Assembly (NCBI GenBank): GCA_023231005.1
Contig: JALNWG010000015.1
Coordinates: 10,007 to 74,006 of the forward strand
DNA from: Bacteroidales bacterium
GTDB lineage: Bacteria; Bacteroidota; Bacteroidia; Bacteroidales; FEN-979
DNA: 64,000 nucleotides
Direction: 5' to 3'
Shown here: positions 52,737 through 62,164 of the stretch, piece after piece
Position numbering within the stretch: position 1 is the first letter of the stretch
Layout of the letters: each line of letters begins with the position of its first letter
Translations under genes and position numbers: made by a program
Notes under the pieces: model-generated
The model's database searches: none
Seen by the model: only the letters and a program-made list of their open reading frames with translations
What the model was told of the DNA's origin: nothing

Positions 52737-53631
52737 AAAACGGACACTGATCATCATCTCCGGTCCTACGGCTGTCGGGAAAACCGATACCGCCCTGTTG
52801 CTTGCAAAAACCCTTAAAACGGATATACTCTCTGCCGACTCCCGTCAGTTTTACCGTGAGATGAGAATTGGAACAGCTACTCCTTCAATGGATGAATTAC
52901 AGTTGGTACCCCATCATTTTATTGGACATCTGTCGATCCATGATCCCTATAATGTTTCAAAATTTGAAACCGCAGCATTGGAAAAGCTGGATGAACTATT
53001 CTTAAAACATCCGAAAGTCATTATGGTTGGAGGTTCCGGCTTATATATTCACGCCGTTTGTCATGGAATTGATCAGCTCCCTGATCCCGATCCTGAAATC
53101 AGAAAAACATTAAAAGAAATGCTTTCTATGGAAGGGATTGAAAAACTAAAATCCGAATTACAAAAACTCGATCCGGAATATGCACGAATGGTTGATCTCC
53201 AAAACCCGGCCCGGCTGATCCGTGCGCTTGAAGTATGCCTGACGACCGGATTGCCATACTCTTCACTTCGCTCTAATAAATCACAACAAAGATCATTTCG
53301 GTGGATTAACATCGGATTAACATTGCCCCGCGAAATACTAAACCAACGAATCAACAACAGGGTTGATCAAATGGTTCATGCAGGACTGGTGGACGAAGCC
53401 AGAGATCTTTATCCGTTTCGCGATCTGAATGCCTTGAACACGGTTGGGTATAAAGAACTGTTTGAACATTTCGATGGAAAAGTTTCCCTCAGCCAAGCCA
53501 TCGAAAACATCAAAACACATACCCGGAGATATGCAAAGAGGCAACTTACCTGGTTCCGAAAGGATCTTTCCATCCGATGGTTTTATCCACAGGATACAAC
53601 AGCAATTTTAGCATCGATAAATCTGTATTAA
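52726..53631 (+). CDS. miaA: tRNA dimethylallyltransferase
   Basis: 301 residues, normal length. The P-loop is GPTAVGKT (residues 13-20). SADSRQFYREMRIGTATPS, HHFIGHLSIHDPYNVSKFE, VGGSGLYIHAVCHG and the C-terminal TRRYAKRQLTWFRKD are family signatures. It adds the dimethylallyl group to A37 of tRNAs reading U-starting codons. The ATG at 52726 lies inside the preceding gene (11-base overlap). Confidence 0.96.
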   Translation: MNSEKRTLIIISGPTAVGKTDTALLLAKTLKTDILSADSRQFYREMRIGTATPSMDELQLVPHHFIGHLSIHDPYNVSKFETAALEKLDELFLKHPKVIMVGGSGLYIHAVCHGIDQLPDPDPEIRKTLKEMLSMEGIEKLKSELQKLDPEYARMVDLQNPARLIRALEVCLTTGLPYSSLRSNKSQQRSFRWINIGLTLPREILNQRINNRVDQMVHAGLVDEARDLYPFRDLNALNTVGYKELFEHFDGKVSLSQAIENIKTHTRRYAKRQLTWFRKDLSIRWFYPQDTTAILASINLY

Positions 53632-53686
53632 TACGTAGATTTGTGTCATTAATTCTTAACTTTTATTCATTAGCTTATTTAATTCA

Positions 53687-54841
53687 ATGGATTTAACCCA
53701 GTTTGATTTTATAATCGTGGGAGCCGGTTTTTTTGGTTCTGTAGTCGCTGAAAGAATTGCTCGGGGATTGAATAAAAAAGTGCTGGTCCTTGAAAAAAGA
53801 AACCACATCGGAGGTAACTGTTTTTCGGAGGATGACCCGGAAACTGGTATACATTATCACAAATATGGGACTCATATTTTTCACACTTCTAACCCCGTAG
53901 TTTGGGATTATTTTATACAATTCACAGAATTTAATCAATATCACCATCAGGTTCTCACTACATACAAAAACAGGGTATTCCAGATGCCGATTAACCTGGA
54001 AACGATCAATGATTTTTATCGTCTGAATTTAAAACCTTACGAAGTTGATGCTTTTCTTAAAACGGAACTTGATAAGGAAAACTATTCTCATCCGGAAAAT
54101 TTTGAAGAAAAAGCCGTTAGCCTCATTGGAAGACCGCTATATGAAGCCTTTATCCGCGGATATACACTCAAACAATGGCAAATGGATCCCAAATTCATCC
54201 CCGCGTCGACGCTTACCCGTTTGCCTTTCCGTAAAAATTACGATGAAAGCTATTATTATAGCCGATGGCAGGGAATTCCACTCCATGGATTCGGTGATAT
54301 CTTTAAAAAACTATTGGACCACCCTAATATTTCTGTGAAACTAAATACCGATTATTTTGATATCAGAGATCAATTCCCGGATAAAACAACCATCATTTAT
54401 ACCGGACCGATCGACAAATTTTTTGATTATAAGCTGGGAAGACTTGAATACCGGACGCTCGTTTTCGAAAGAGAGGTTGTACCTTATGAAGATTTTCAAG
54501 GAACATCAGTGATGAATTATGCAGAAGAATCGGTTCCGTATACCCGGATTCATGAACCTCGGCACCTTCACCCCGAAAGAACTTCTTATCCTAAGGACAA
54601 AAGTTTGATTTTCCGTGAATATTCAAAACTAGATACTGGCGAAAATCCCTATTATCCAATAAATGATCAACGGAATAATCAACTATTATTGAGATACAGA
54701 ACCCTGGCAAAAGAGTTAAAAAATGTGATTATCAGTGGCCGGTTGGGAGCGTACAAATATTATGACATGCACGATACTATTGCAAATGCATTGTCGGTCT
54801 TCGATTCCCTAACTCACAAGGTATGGAACAACGGTCATTAA
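53687..54841 (+). CDS. glf: UDP-galactopyranose mutase
   Basis: 384 residues, normal length. The FAD loop is IVGAGFFGSVVAERIA, and KRNHIGGNCFSED, GTHIFHTSNPVVWDYFI and YTGPIDKFFDYKLG are family blocks. It converts UDP-Galp to UDP-Galf, so the surface glycan made here probably contains galactofuranose. It opens a four-gene group with a flippase and two glycosyltransferases, overlapping the flippase gene by 19 bases. Confidence 0.96.
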   Translation: MDLTQFDFIIVGAGFFGSVVAERIARGLNKKVLVLEKRNHIGGNCFSEDDPETGIHYHKYGTHIFHTSNPVVWDYFIQFTEFNQYHHQVLTTYKNRVFQMPINLETINDFYRLNLKPYEVDAFLKTELDKENYSHPENFEEKAVSLIGRPLYEAFIRGYTLKQWQMDPKFIPASTLTRLPFRKNYDESYYYSRWQGIPLHGFGDIFKKLLDHPNISVKLNTDYFDIRDQFPDKTTIIYTGPIDKFFDYKLGRLEYRTLVFEREVVPYEDFQGTSVMNYAEESVPYTRIHEPRHLHPERTSYPKDKSLIFREYSKLDTGENPYYPINDQRNNQLLLRYRTLAKELKNVIISGRLGAYKYYDMHDTIANALSVFDSLTHKVWNNGH

Positions 54842-56274
54842 GATCGAATTATTTTTACAACCTTACCCTACAGGCTCTCAATATTGTATATCCCCTGTTG
54901 CTTTTTACTTATGTTTCCAGGATCCTTGGCCCTTCCGGTGTGGGGAAAGTTAATTTCGCTTCTTCCTTTGTTTATTATTTTACCATGCTTGCCAGCTTGG
55001 GCACTCCGCTATATGCCATCCGGGAAATTGCAAAAATACGAAATGATAAAAAGGAATTGGAGAGGTTGTTTTCAGAGCTTTTTTTCTTCAATTGTTTAAC
55101 TGCGGTTTTAAGTTCTCTTGTGTTCGTAGTGGCTTGTTTCACGATATCAAAAATGCAGGGCGAAATCACGCTGTTTCTTGTAACCGGGAGTCTGATCCTA
55201 TTTAATGGATTGTCGATCGACTGGTTTTACCAGGGAATAGAAGACTATCGGTTTATTGCCATCCGGTCAATTATTATTCGTTTTGCTTCCCTGATCCCTG
55301 TGTTTTTCCTCGTCAGAACCAGCCACGATTATGTGATTTTTGCTGCCATCTCCGCTGGAGTTGTGATTGTAAATAACATGGTCAACGTGATCCATGTTAG
55401 AAAGAAAATAAGATTCAAGATCACCGGATTGAAACTGTTTGCCCACGTTAAGCAACTCTTTGTATTCTTTTCATCTCAAGTGGCTATTTTTATCTATACC
55501 GGGCTCGATTTGATTTTGTTGGGATTTTTTAAATCCGATGCTGATGTGGGTTATTATTATTCCGCAAACCGAATTTGCAAAATTGTGATCACAGCAGCAG
55601 TAGCATATACCCAGGTACTTTACCCAAGGTTATCGCATTATTACAATGAACAGCGGGATCAGATTCAGGAATATCTGAAAAAAGTATTCCGGCGTTTATT
55701 TTTTATGCTTTTCTTTTCTGCAATTTTCGTTTTTTGCCTGAGCAGGGAAATTTTATTGATTTTAGCGGGAAACGCGTTTTTGCCGGCTGTTTCAACCCTT
55801 CAACTTGGATCCCTGATCATTCTGGCCATTGGTTTGAATAATTTTACAAGCCTTCAGGTTTTACTGATCAACAACAAGGAAAAATGGGTGTTGATCTCTG
55901 TAATCATTGGCGCTATCGTTGACTTGGCTTTGAACTTGATTTTAATCCCTGCCTATAGTTACCTGGGAACAATGATTGCATTGGTGGTGGCAGAATCTCT
56001 GATATTGACAATACAGATTTATATGGGGAGAAACTATCTGTCAAGGGAGATCTTTCTGAAAAATGGCCTGCTGACCTATCTTTCCATTGGGTTTCTATTG
56101 ATTTTGCTGAAATTTTTAATTGACCAGTTCCATTTTGGGGTTGTTTGGACGATTATCTCTTTTACGGGAATTTCAACCATCCTGATTTTGGGTTTGTTGT
56201 ATGTTGCGAAAGACCCAATCCCCCGTGAAATCCTAAGTCTTTTTTACAGTAAATTCGCAAAAAGTAACAAATAA
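54823..56274 (+). CDS. Polysaccharide flippase (Wzx/MATE-like)
   Basis: 483 residues with about twelve to fourteen membrane helices. The start YVSRILGPSGVGKVNFASSF is the usual polysaccharide-synthesis N-terminal motif, and SIDWFYQGIEDYRFIAIRSI is conserved. It should flip a lipid-linked oligosaccharide across the inner membrane. Its start overlaps the glf stop by 19 bases and the next gene begins one base after its stop. It is thus tightly coupled within the glycan cluster. Confidence 0.92.
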   Translation: MEQRSLRSNYFYNLTLQALNIVYPLLLFTYVSRILGPSGVGKVNFASSFVYYFTMLASLGTPLYAIREIAKIRNDKKELERLFSELFFFNCLTAVLSSLVFVVACFTISKMQGEITLFLVTGSLILFNGLSIDWFYQGIEDYRFIAIRSIIIRFASLIPVFFLVRTSHDYVIFAAISAGVVIVNNMVNVIHVRKKIRFKITGLKLFAHVKQLFVFFSSQVAIFIYTGLDLILLGFFKSDADVGYYYSANRICKIVITAAVAYTQVLYPRLSHYYNEQRDQIQEYLKKVFRRLFFMLFFSAIFVFCLSREILLILAGNAFLPAVSTLQLGSLIILAIGLNNFTSLQVLLINNKEKWVLISVIIGAIVDLALNLILIPAYSYLGTMIALVVAESLILTIQIYMGRNYLSREIFLKNGLLTYLSIGFLLILLKFLIDQFHFGVVWTIISFTGISTILILGLLYVAKDPIPREILSLFYSKFAKSNK

Positions 56275-56284
56275 GGTGAATCCA

Positions 56285-57256
56285 ATGATCAGTGAGATTT
56301 TTATCCTGTCACCTGGAGGACTGAAATCAGGTGGTTCCGAGTGTCTTCATCAATTGTGTTCGAAGTTGAATGACTTTGGCTATCATGCGTTTATGTATTA
56401 TTTTGGTCCTGTTGAAACCCGGATTCAACCTGACTCTTTTACAAACTACAACATCAAAATAGCTTTAAAAGTCAACGATAATCCTGAAAATATCATCATC
56501 GTCCCTGAAACTTATGCCTATTTGGTCAACGGGTATAAACGGTCAAAACGGGTGATTTTTTGGCTCAGTATCGACTTCTTCTACAAGTTCCAGACATTTC
56601 GCCGAAACCGCTTGAAAAGCGCTCTGAGGTTGATCAGATACCCCAGACTCGAAAAAATGGATCATTCACTTATCCATTTCTGCCAGTCTGAATATGCCTA
56701 CCAATATCTTCAAAAATATGGTATTCAAAACCTTTTTAGGATCAGTGATTATCTTATTGATGATTTCAGTAAGCCTGCTGATTTAATCATGCCAGGAAAG
56801 AAAAATATGGTTGCCTTTAACCCCAAAAAAGGTTTTCATCTCACTGAAAAGCTCATTCAATTAGCGCCGGAAATATCCTGGGTCCGTTTGGAAAATATGA
56901 CCCGCAGTCAGGTTATAGATGCCTTATCACAATCAAAAGTGTACATCGATTTTGGTAACCATCCTGGGAAAGACCGAATCCCCAGAGAAGCGGCTTTGAT
57001 GTACAATTGTGTTATTACTAACAGAGAAGGCTCTGCGAATTTTTTTGAAGACGTTCCCATCCCGGACAAATATAAATTTATTGATCCTATTGCCTCAACA
57101 CCGGAAATTCTGAACCTAATTAACCGGATATTCTCTGATTTTCAATTATTAATGGAGGATTTTCATTTTTATCGTACAGCAATTCATCAACAGGAATTCC
57201 AATTCATCGCGGAAGTGAAATCGACCTTTGAGATTCTAACCAAAAAATGTATATAA
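56285..57256 (+). CDS. Glycosyltransferase (GT4/GT1-like)
   Basis: 323 residues from the ATG at 56285; a GTG at 56276 would add three. An N-terminal SPGGLKSGGSECLHQLC loop and a C-terminal donor-type region (VYIDFGNHPGKDRIPREAALM, VITNREGSANFFEDVPIPD) suggest a GT-B fold retaining transferase. FNPKKGFHLTEKLIQLAPE separates the domains. Donor and acceptor are unknown. It is the third gene of the glycan cluster, directly after the flippase. Confidence 0.75.
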   Translation: MISEIFILSPGGLKSGGSECLHQLCSKLNDFGYHAFMYYFGPVETRIQPDSFTNYNIKIALKVNDNPENIIIVPETYAYLVNGYKRSKRVIFWLSIDFFYKFQTFRRNRLKSALRLIRYPRLEKMDHSLIHFCQSEYAYQYLQKYGIQNLFRISDYLIDDFSKPADLIMPGKKNMVAFNPKKGFHLTEKLIQLAPEISWVRLENMTRSQVIDALSQSKVYIDFGNHPGKDRIPREAALMYNCVITNREGSANFFEDVPIPDKYKFIDPIASTPEILNLINRIFSDFQLLMEDFHFYRTAIHQQEFQFIAEVKSTFEILTKKCI

Positions 57257-57257
57257 G

Positions 57258-58196
57258 ATGACAGAAAAATCCATTGATCTGTCAATCATTGTTCCTTTTT
57301 ACAAAGGAGAACAATTCCTTCCCCGGTTGTTGTCCTCTATATGTGAAAGTGCATTATTGGTTAAAGGTGATTTTTTTATTGAATTAATTGTTGTTATTGA
57401 TTCAATGGAAACAGACGTTCTTTTGGTAACATCGGTCTTGGATAAAACATTTCGGGAGAAAGTTCAAATTGAATCGAAAGTCATAAAAAATCAAATAAAC
57501 AAGGGAGTTGCTGAAACCCGTAACGAAGGAAAAAGGTTTGCGACCGGTCGCTTCCTGACATTTATTGATCAGGATGATTATGTAAGCAGCGACTACGTAC
57601 CGACTTTACAAAAAAAATTGGCACCTGGATGTGATTTTTATCTGATCAATGGTGTTTTTGAATATGAAGCTCAAAAGTTACAGCGTCCCATATTTTATTA
57701 TCATCATAAATTGTCATTCAATAAAATTGCAAAATCGAATTTTCTGATCACCCCGGGTCTGCTTATTTTATCACGGGAAATGGATGGTTTTTTATTCCGG
57801 CAATTTTCACGCAAACATGGAGGAAGTGATGATTGGGCCTTCTATCTCGACTTGTTATCGGATCCATCAATTAAATACCGATATGTCAGCTCGAAATTGT
57901 TGCACTATGTCGTCCATAAAGATAATTTCCATCATAATAAATTCAATTTTCTGATTTCCCAGATCCGGACCATCCAGCATTATTCAGCCCTTTATCCAAA
58001 TAACCGGGCGCTTAAAATAAAAATCAACACCCTTCAATTTCGACTGAAACGGAATCTTTCGATGATCTCTTTGTGTACCTTATCATGGAATGACTTCACC
58101 GGATTTTTATCCCTGTTATTTATTGAATTATTCAGTATAAACAACCTTATAGGGCTTTACTGGAGATGGCGTACAAAACCAGGGACAGAGAAATAA
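57258..58196 (+). CDS. Glycosyltransferase family 2
   Basis: 312 residues. The start DLSIIVPFYKGEQFLPRLLSS and the ADP-ribose-like block VAETRNEGKRFATGRFLTF with the DxD-type FIDQDDYVSSD are GT-A family 2 features. GGSDDWAFYLDLLSDPS is the acceptor-side motif. A weak hydrophobic stretch near the C-terminus may touch the membrane. It follows the previous transferase by one base and is the last gene of the glycan cluster, ending 11 bases before the convergent sugar-kinase gene. Confidence 0.88.
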   Translation: MTEKSIDLSIIVPFYKGEQFLPRLLSSICESALLVKGDFFIELIVVIDSMETDVLLVTSVLDKTFREKVQIESKVIKNQINKGVAETRNEGKRFATGRFLTFIDQDDYVSSDYVPTLQKKLAPGCDFYLINGVFEYEAQKLQRPIFYYHHKLSFNKIAKSNFLITPGLLILSREMDGFLFRQFSRKHGGSDDWAFYLDLLSDPSIKYRYVSSKLLHYVVHKDNFHHNKFNFLISQIRTIQHYSALYPNNRALKIKINTLQFRLKRNLSMISLCTLSWNDFTGFLSLLFIELFSINNLIGLYWRWRTKPGTEK

Positions 58197-58207
58197 TAAG
58201 GAAGGTG

Positions 58208-59044
58208 CTACCGGTGGTATGATATCAATCCATCGAGGGGTTGTCGTAAGATCTTTCCGATGGATATTTTTTCTTCCCTGGCTGCTTCAACCAAGATATC
58301 CTGGTAATAAAAAGCGATGGACCCGATAAAGGAAACCGGTAAACGGGAATAGTTTTTATACTGTTTGATTTGTGCGTCAAAAAAAGCTAAAAATGAATTT
58401 TTTACCAACTGATAAACAAAGGGATGTTTTTGTCGTGGCCCCAGGAACCTGCTGAAGGAGGCTAAAAAACGGTTTGGATAGGGGAGGTTATATAAGGCAT
58501 TTAAAACATCCTCAAGGGTATATTGATATTGATCTTCAAATTCCTTGCGTAAATCCGGCGGTAGTTTCTTTTTTAGGTAGCAGTTGATGAAGTTTTTTCC
58601 CAGGTATGAACCGGCACCTTCATCACCAAAAAGATAGCCCAGAGAATCGACCGCAGAAAAAATGGAGTTGCCATCATAATAACAGGAGTTACATCCGGTT
58701 CCTAATATCCCGGCAATTCCTTCCTGATGCCCAAACAGCGCTCTCGCGGCCCCCAGAATATCATGATATATCTGAATTTCAGCTTTCCGGCAAAAGATTT
58801 GAATTGCTTCCCGGATCATAAGGTCGTTTTTTTCGGTAGAACATCCTGCACCGTAAAAATGTACTTCTCTTACATGATCTCCAAGGATCATAGGAAACAG
58901 ATCGGCACGAAGAACCGATTCTACCGATTCCGAAGTGTGAAAATATGGATTCAATCCGCTGGTAGTGATGTTGTTTTTTATATTGCCATCTTCCAGCAAT
59001 ACCCAAGTGGTTTTTGTAGAGCCACTATCGGCAATTAGTTTCAT
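58208..59044 (-). CDS. BadF/BadG-type sugar kinase (N-acetylglucosamine-kinase-like)
   Basis: 278 residues. The ATP-binding start is LIADSGSTKTTWVLLEDG, and FYGAGCSTEKND, GTGCNSCYYDG and SLGYLFGDEGAGSYLGK are the ASKHA blocks of the BadF/BcrA family and GlcNAc kinases. It likely phosphorylates an amino sugar recovered from cell wall or glycans. It is convergent with the glycan cluster and followed by the unrelated DUF3108 gene in the upstream direction. Confidence 0.85.
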   Translation of the reverse strand: MKLIADSGSTKTTWVLLEDGNIKNNITTSGLNPYFHTSESVESVLRADLFPMILGDHVREVHFYGAGCSTEKNDLMIREAIQIFCRKAEIQIYHDILGAARALFGHQEGIAGILGTGCNSCYYDGNSIFSAVDSLGYLFGDEGAGSYLGKNFINCYLKKKLPPDLRKEFEDQYQYTLEDVLNALYNLPYPNRFLASFSRFLGPRQKHPFVYQLVKNSFLAFFDAQIKQYKNYSRLPVSFIGSIAFYYQDILVEAAREEKISIGKILRQPLDGLISYHR

Positions 59045-59065
59045 AGTTTCTAATTTGTTTATTCA

Positions 59066-59872
59066 TTATTTGACCATAGAAGTCATTGGATGACTGACCC
59101 CCTTTGCTTCCCTAAGATAAGCTTTTATCGTTCCAACAAGGATCTTCGCCTCAATATAAATGGGAATTCTATTATCGTCATCGGTCACCCAAACCAATAC
59201 ATCTTCATCTCCCCGGAAAATTGTTCCCTGAACCATTTTTGCTGCAAATTTGATACAACGATATTTTTTACCATCGGTGTTTTCTACCGTTTCTTTGCCA
59301 ATCGTACGAACGATAATTCCATAATACCCATCATCGATGAGTACCGGAATGTTTTTGATAATATCTTTCTGAATATTTGAAAAATCAAGTGAACGGACAT
59401 AATAAATAGCCGAGAGCATATCAAAAGAACAGTATTTTATTGAGAACGTGTCTTTTCTCTGGGGATTATCGTTTGTTTTCGTGTTGGAGATCACCCGCTT
59501 ATTTTGCGGTTCGAAATTTAAAGTATTTAAGAGTGTATAGCCCCCTTCAAAAATGTGTCTTTTGAAATCAATCGGGGTAAAAGTGGTTCGATCAACCCAG
59601 GAATCATAGTAATCATGGACTTTAAAGAACAGATCATAAGAAGTAAATGTCTTTCCGGAAGCTTTTAAATGCCATACATCTTTGTTTTTGTACACTTCGT
59701 TGGTTACGGAAAACTTCACCAGGCCTGCATCAACCCATACCGGACCCCAGTTATATGAAACTGTATAGGAGATCTCTTCTCCATCGCCAAAAACCCCTTG
59801 AATAAAATTGCACTGCCCCTGGATTGCGGTAACGAAAAGGGAAAAAGAAAAAATAATTACTAATTTTTTCAT
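59066..59872 (-). CDS. DUF3108 domain protein, exported
   Basis: 268 residues. An N-terminal signal peptide (KKLVIIFSFSLFVTAIQGQ) is followed by a beta-rich DUF3108-type domain: FGDGEEISYTVSYNWGPVWV, LKASGKTFTSYDLFFKVHDY and VWVTDDDNRIPIYIEAKILV. The family is common in Bacteroidota and lies in the periplasm; the function is unknown. It begins three bases after the stop of the APC permease gene. Confidence 0.85.
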   Translation of the reverse strand: MKKLVIIFSFSLFVTAIQGQCNFIQGVFGDGEEISYTVSYNWGPVWVDAGLVKFSVTNEVYKNKDVWHLKASGKTFTSYDLFFKVHDYYDSWVDRTTFTPIDFKRHIFEGGYTLLNTLNFEPQNKRVISNTKTNDNPQRKDTFSIKYCSFDMLSAIYYVRSLDFSNIQKDIIKNIPVLIDDGYYGIIVRTIGKETVENTDGKKYRCIKFAAKMVQGTIFRGDEDVLVWVTDDDNRIPIYIEAKILVGTIKAYLREAKGVSHPMTSMVK

Positions 59873-59875
59873 GCT

Positions 59876-61330
59876 TTAATTCCGTTTCTTATTTTTTTTA
59901 CTGTTCCCATCCCATAAAAAAAACACCGGAATGCCAAGAATAACGATAATCAGCCCAGGCCAGGTATAAATTGGTTTAAAAACCAAAAGAATAATTAAAA
60001 TGAGGGCAGCTAAAATAATGTAAATTACTTGTACAATAGGGTATCCGAAGGCCTTATATGGCCGTTCCATTCCAGGTTTCTTTTTACGAAGAACAAAAAT
60101 TCCAGAAATAGTTAAAATGTAAAAGATGAGAACGGCAAACACAACATAGTCAAGCAAATTCCCATAAGTTCCCGACAGACACAAGATACTGGTCCAAATT
60201 GCCTGAATTATTAAGCCGGAGGCTGGAACACCTTTCTGATTTAATTGTCCTGCCTTTTTGAAGAATAATCCATCATTGGCCATTGAATAGTAAACCCTGG
60301 CACCTGAAAGAATCAACCCATTGTTACATCCAAAGGTAGAGATTACGATAAAACCGGCCATAATGATCGCCGCTAAATTTCCAAATACGCCTGAAATGGC
60401 AGCAGTCCCCAGTCTGTCATTCAAAACGTACTGCATTCCGCGCCCGGCAATGGTCATATCATTTGGTTCTCCCCGCATTGGAAGAACAGTCAGATAAACA
60501 ACATTAGCCAATAGATATAAAACCGTAACCAGCATGGTCCCAATTGCCAGACTCAAAGGGATATTTTTTTTGGGATTGATCACTTCTCCGGCAGTAAAAG
60601 TGATATTGTTCCAGGTGTCTGATGAAAATAATGTCCCTACCATCGCCATACCCAGCGCAGCGATCAATGCGAATCCGGAAATCGGAATATCCCGGCCTCC
60701 GGGGCCTTCCTGCTCAGGTTGCCAGAAAATATTTTCATTTAAATGTATCGCGCCTGAGTTGGTCGCAAAACCAAGACCTATAATGATAAACAGAATAAGT
60801 AGCAACACTTTTCCTGTTGTAAATGCATTTTGAACACCTTTTCCTTGGCGGATTCCAAGCGTATTGATCCAGGTAAGTACCCAAATTGAAGCGATCGCAA
60901 CAATCTGTACCGGGCCGAATTTGAAAAAACCAATGTGAGCCCAAACTACGTCTTCTGAAACCCAAGGGACCAATACTCCGAAAAATTTCGCAAAAGCCAT
61001 GGCAACAGCTGCAATGGTGCCAGTCTGGATTACCAGAAACAGCGTCCATCCATATAAAAATCCGATTAAGGGATTGTATGCTTCTTTTAAATATACATAC
61101 TGGCCACCGGCTTTTGGAAACATGGCGGCCAACTCTCCATAACTTAATGCAGCACAGATGGTCAGAAATCCGGCTAACAACCAGGCGATCATTAGCCATC
61201 CGGGTGATCCCAGTAACCGCGAAACGTCAGCGCTTACAATAAAAATTCCCGACCCAATCATTGATCCAACTACAATCGCTGTTGAATCAAATAAACTCAA
61301 ACTTTTTTTAAAAGAATATTGCTCACTCAT
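59876..61330 (-). CDS. APC-family amino acid permease
   Basis: 484 residues with about twelve membrane helices. The start SLFDSTAIVVGSMIGSGIFI is the substrate-binding helix-1 motif of APC transporters, and SYGELAAMFPKAGGQYVYLK is the helix-3 loop. It should import an amino acid or exchange two across the inner membrane, but the substrate is not determined. It is followed in transcription by the DUF3108 gene three bases on. No regulator is attached. Confidence 0.93.
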   Translation of the reverse strand: MSEQYSFKKSLSLFDSTAIVVGSMIGSGIFIVSADVSRLLGSPGWLMIAWLLAGFLTICAALSYGELAAMFPKAGGQYVYLKEAYNPLIGFLYGWTLFLVIQTGTIAAVAMAFAKFFGVLVPWVSEDVVWAHIGFFKFGPVQIVAIASIWVLTWINTLGIRQGKGVQNAFTTGKVLLLILFIIIGLGFATNSGAIHLNENIFWQPEQEGPGGRDIPISGFALIAALGMAMVGTLFSSDTWNNITFTAGEVINPKKNIPLSLAIGTMLVTVLYLLANVVYLTVLPMRGEPNDMTIAGRGMQYVLNDRLGTAAISGVFGNLAAIIMAGFIVISTFGCNNGLILSGARVYYSMANDGLFFKKAGQLNQKGVPASGLIIQAIWTSILCLSGTYGNLLDYVVFAVLIFYILTISGIFVLRKKKPGMERPYKAFGYPIVQVIYIILAALILIILLVFKPIYTWPGLIIVILGIPVFFLWDGNSKKNKKRN

Positions 61331-61437
61331 CTGATAAAAGTTGCCTCGGGGAGTGAATTAGAAAAATAAACAATAGTTTTATTTGATTACCCATCGAACC
61401 GGTTATTGAAAAGGAAAGTAAAACCTGGAATGATTGT

Positions 61438-61445
61438 CAAAAATA
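61438..61445 (-). promoter_or_regulatory. -7 promoter element for the APC permease
   Basis: TATTTTTG on the minus strand, about 108 bases before the ATG. It would start a long leader; a nearer element is not seen. The 151-bp gap 61331-61481 shows nothing else. Confidence 0.35.
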
Positions 61446-61481
61446 AAAAAAAATCCGCAGGTAAACTTACAGGACGAAAAA

Positions 61482-62162
61482 TCATCCTCCAAACCGGTAT
61501 CCTATTCCAGACTCTGTAATCAGCAATTTAGGCTTCAACGGGTTTTCTTCTGTTTTTTTTCTTAATTGTGCTACAAATACCCGGAGATATTGGGTCTGGT
61601 CCAGATAACCCATACCCCAGATTTCTTTTAATATGAATTGATGGGTCAATACCCTCCCTTCATATCTTACAAATAAGGCTAACAGGGAAAATTCAGTTGG
61701 AGTAAGTTTTACAATTATTCCGTCTTTACGGACGATATGATTTTCCAGATCAATTGAAAGGGACCCTAAGGAGACAATGGGATTATTTCCAGTTCCAAGA
61801 CTTTGCCTGATAGCCATTCGGATGCGGGCCAGCAACTCACCTGTTCTGAATGGTTTTGTCAGGTAATCGTTTGCTCCATTGTCCAGCGCTTTAACAATAT
61901 CTTCTTCGGTATTTTTGACAGAAAGAATAATGATCGGCTTTAAATACCAGTCCCTAAGTTTCTTGAGAATGTCAAGACCATCAAAATCAGGAAGCCCCAG
62001 GTCAAGAATGATACAAGCCGGAAGAACAGATACTGCAAGCGCCAATCCTTCTTTGCCTGTTGATGCTTCAACAATCTTGTATCCGTTTGCTGATAAGGTT
62101 ATTTCTAGCAGCATCCGGATCTGAATCTCATCATCGATAATAAGGATAGTATCTGTAGGCAT
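61482..62162 (-). CDS. kdpE: KdpE-type response regulator
   Basis: 226 residues. The receiver has IIDDEIQIRMLLE, the phospho-acceptor Asp54 in IILDLGLPDFDG, and a Lys in YLTKPFRTGELLARI. The OmpR-type winged helix occupies about residues 130-225 (KLTPTEFSLLALFVRYEGRV, QYLRVFVAQLRKK). It regulates potassium-uptake (kdpFABC) transcription with KdpD. Its start is two bases after the kdpD stop. kdpFABC is not in the window. Confidence 0.92.
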   Translation of the reverse strand: MPTDTILIIDDEIQIRMLLEITLSANGYKIVEASTGKEGLALAVSVLPACIILDLGLPDFDGLDILKKLRDWYLKPIIILSVKNTEEDIVKALDNGANDYLTKPFRTGELLARIRMAIRQSLGTGNNPIVSLGSLSIDLENHIVRKDGIIVKLTPTEFSLLALFVRYEGRVLTHQFILKEIWGMGYLDQTQYLRVFVAQLRKKTEENPLKPKLLITESGIGYRFGG

Positions 62163-62164
62163 AA

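Noticed and set aside
53630..58200. Genomic island borders around the glycan cluster
   Set aside because: No tRNA, integrase, direct-repeat ends or obvious base-composition shift were seen, so horizontal transfer is not claimed.
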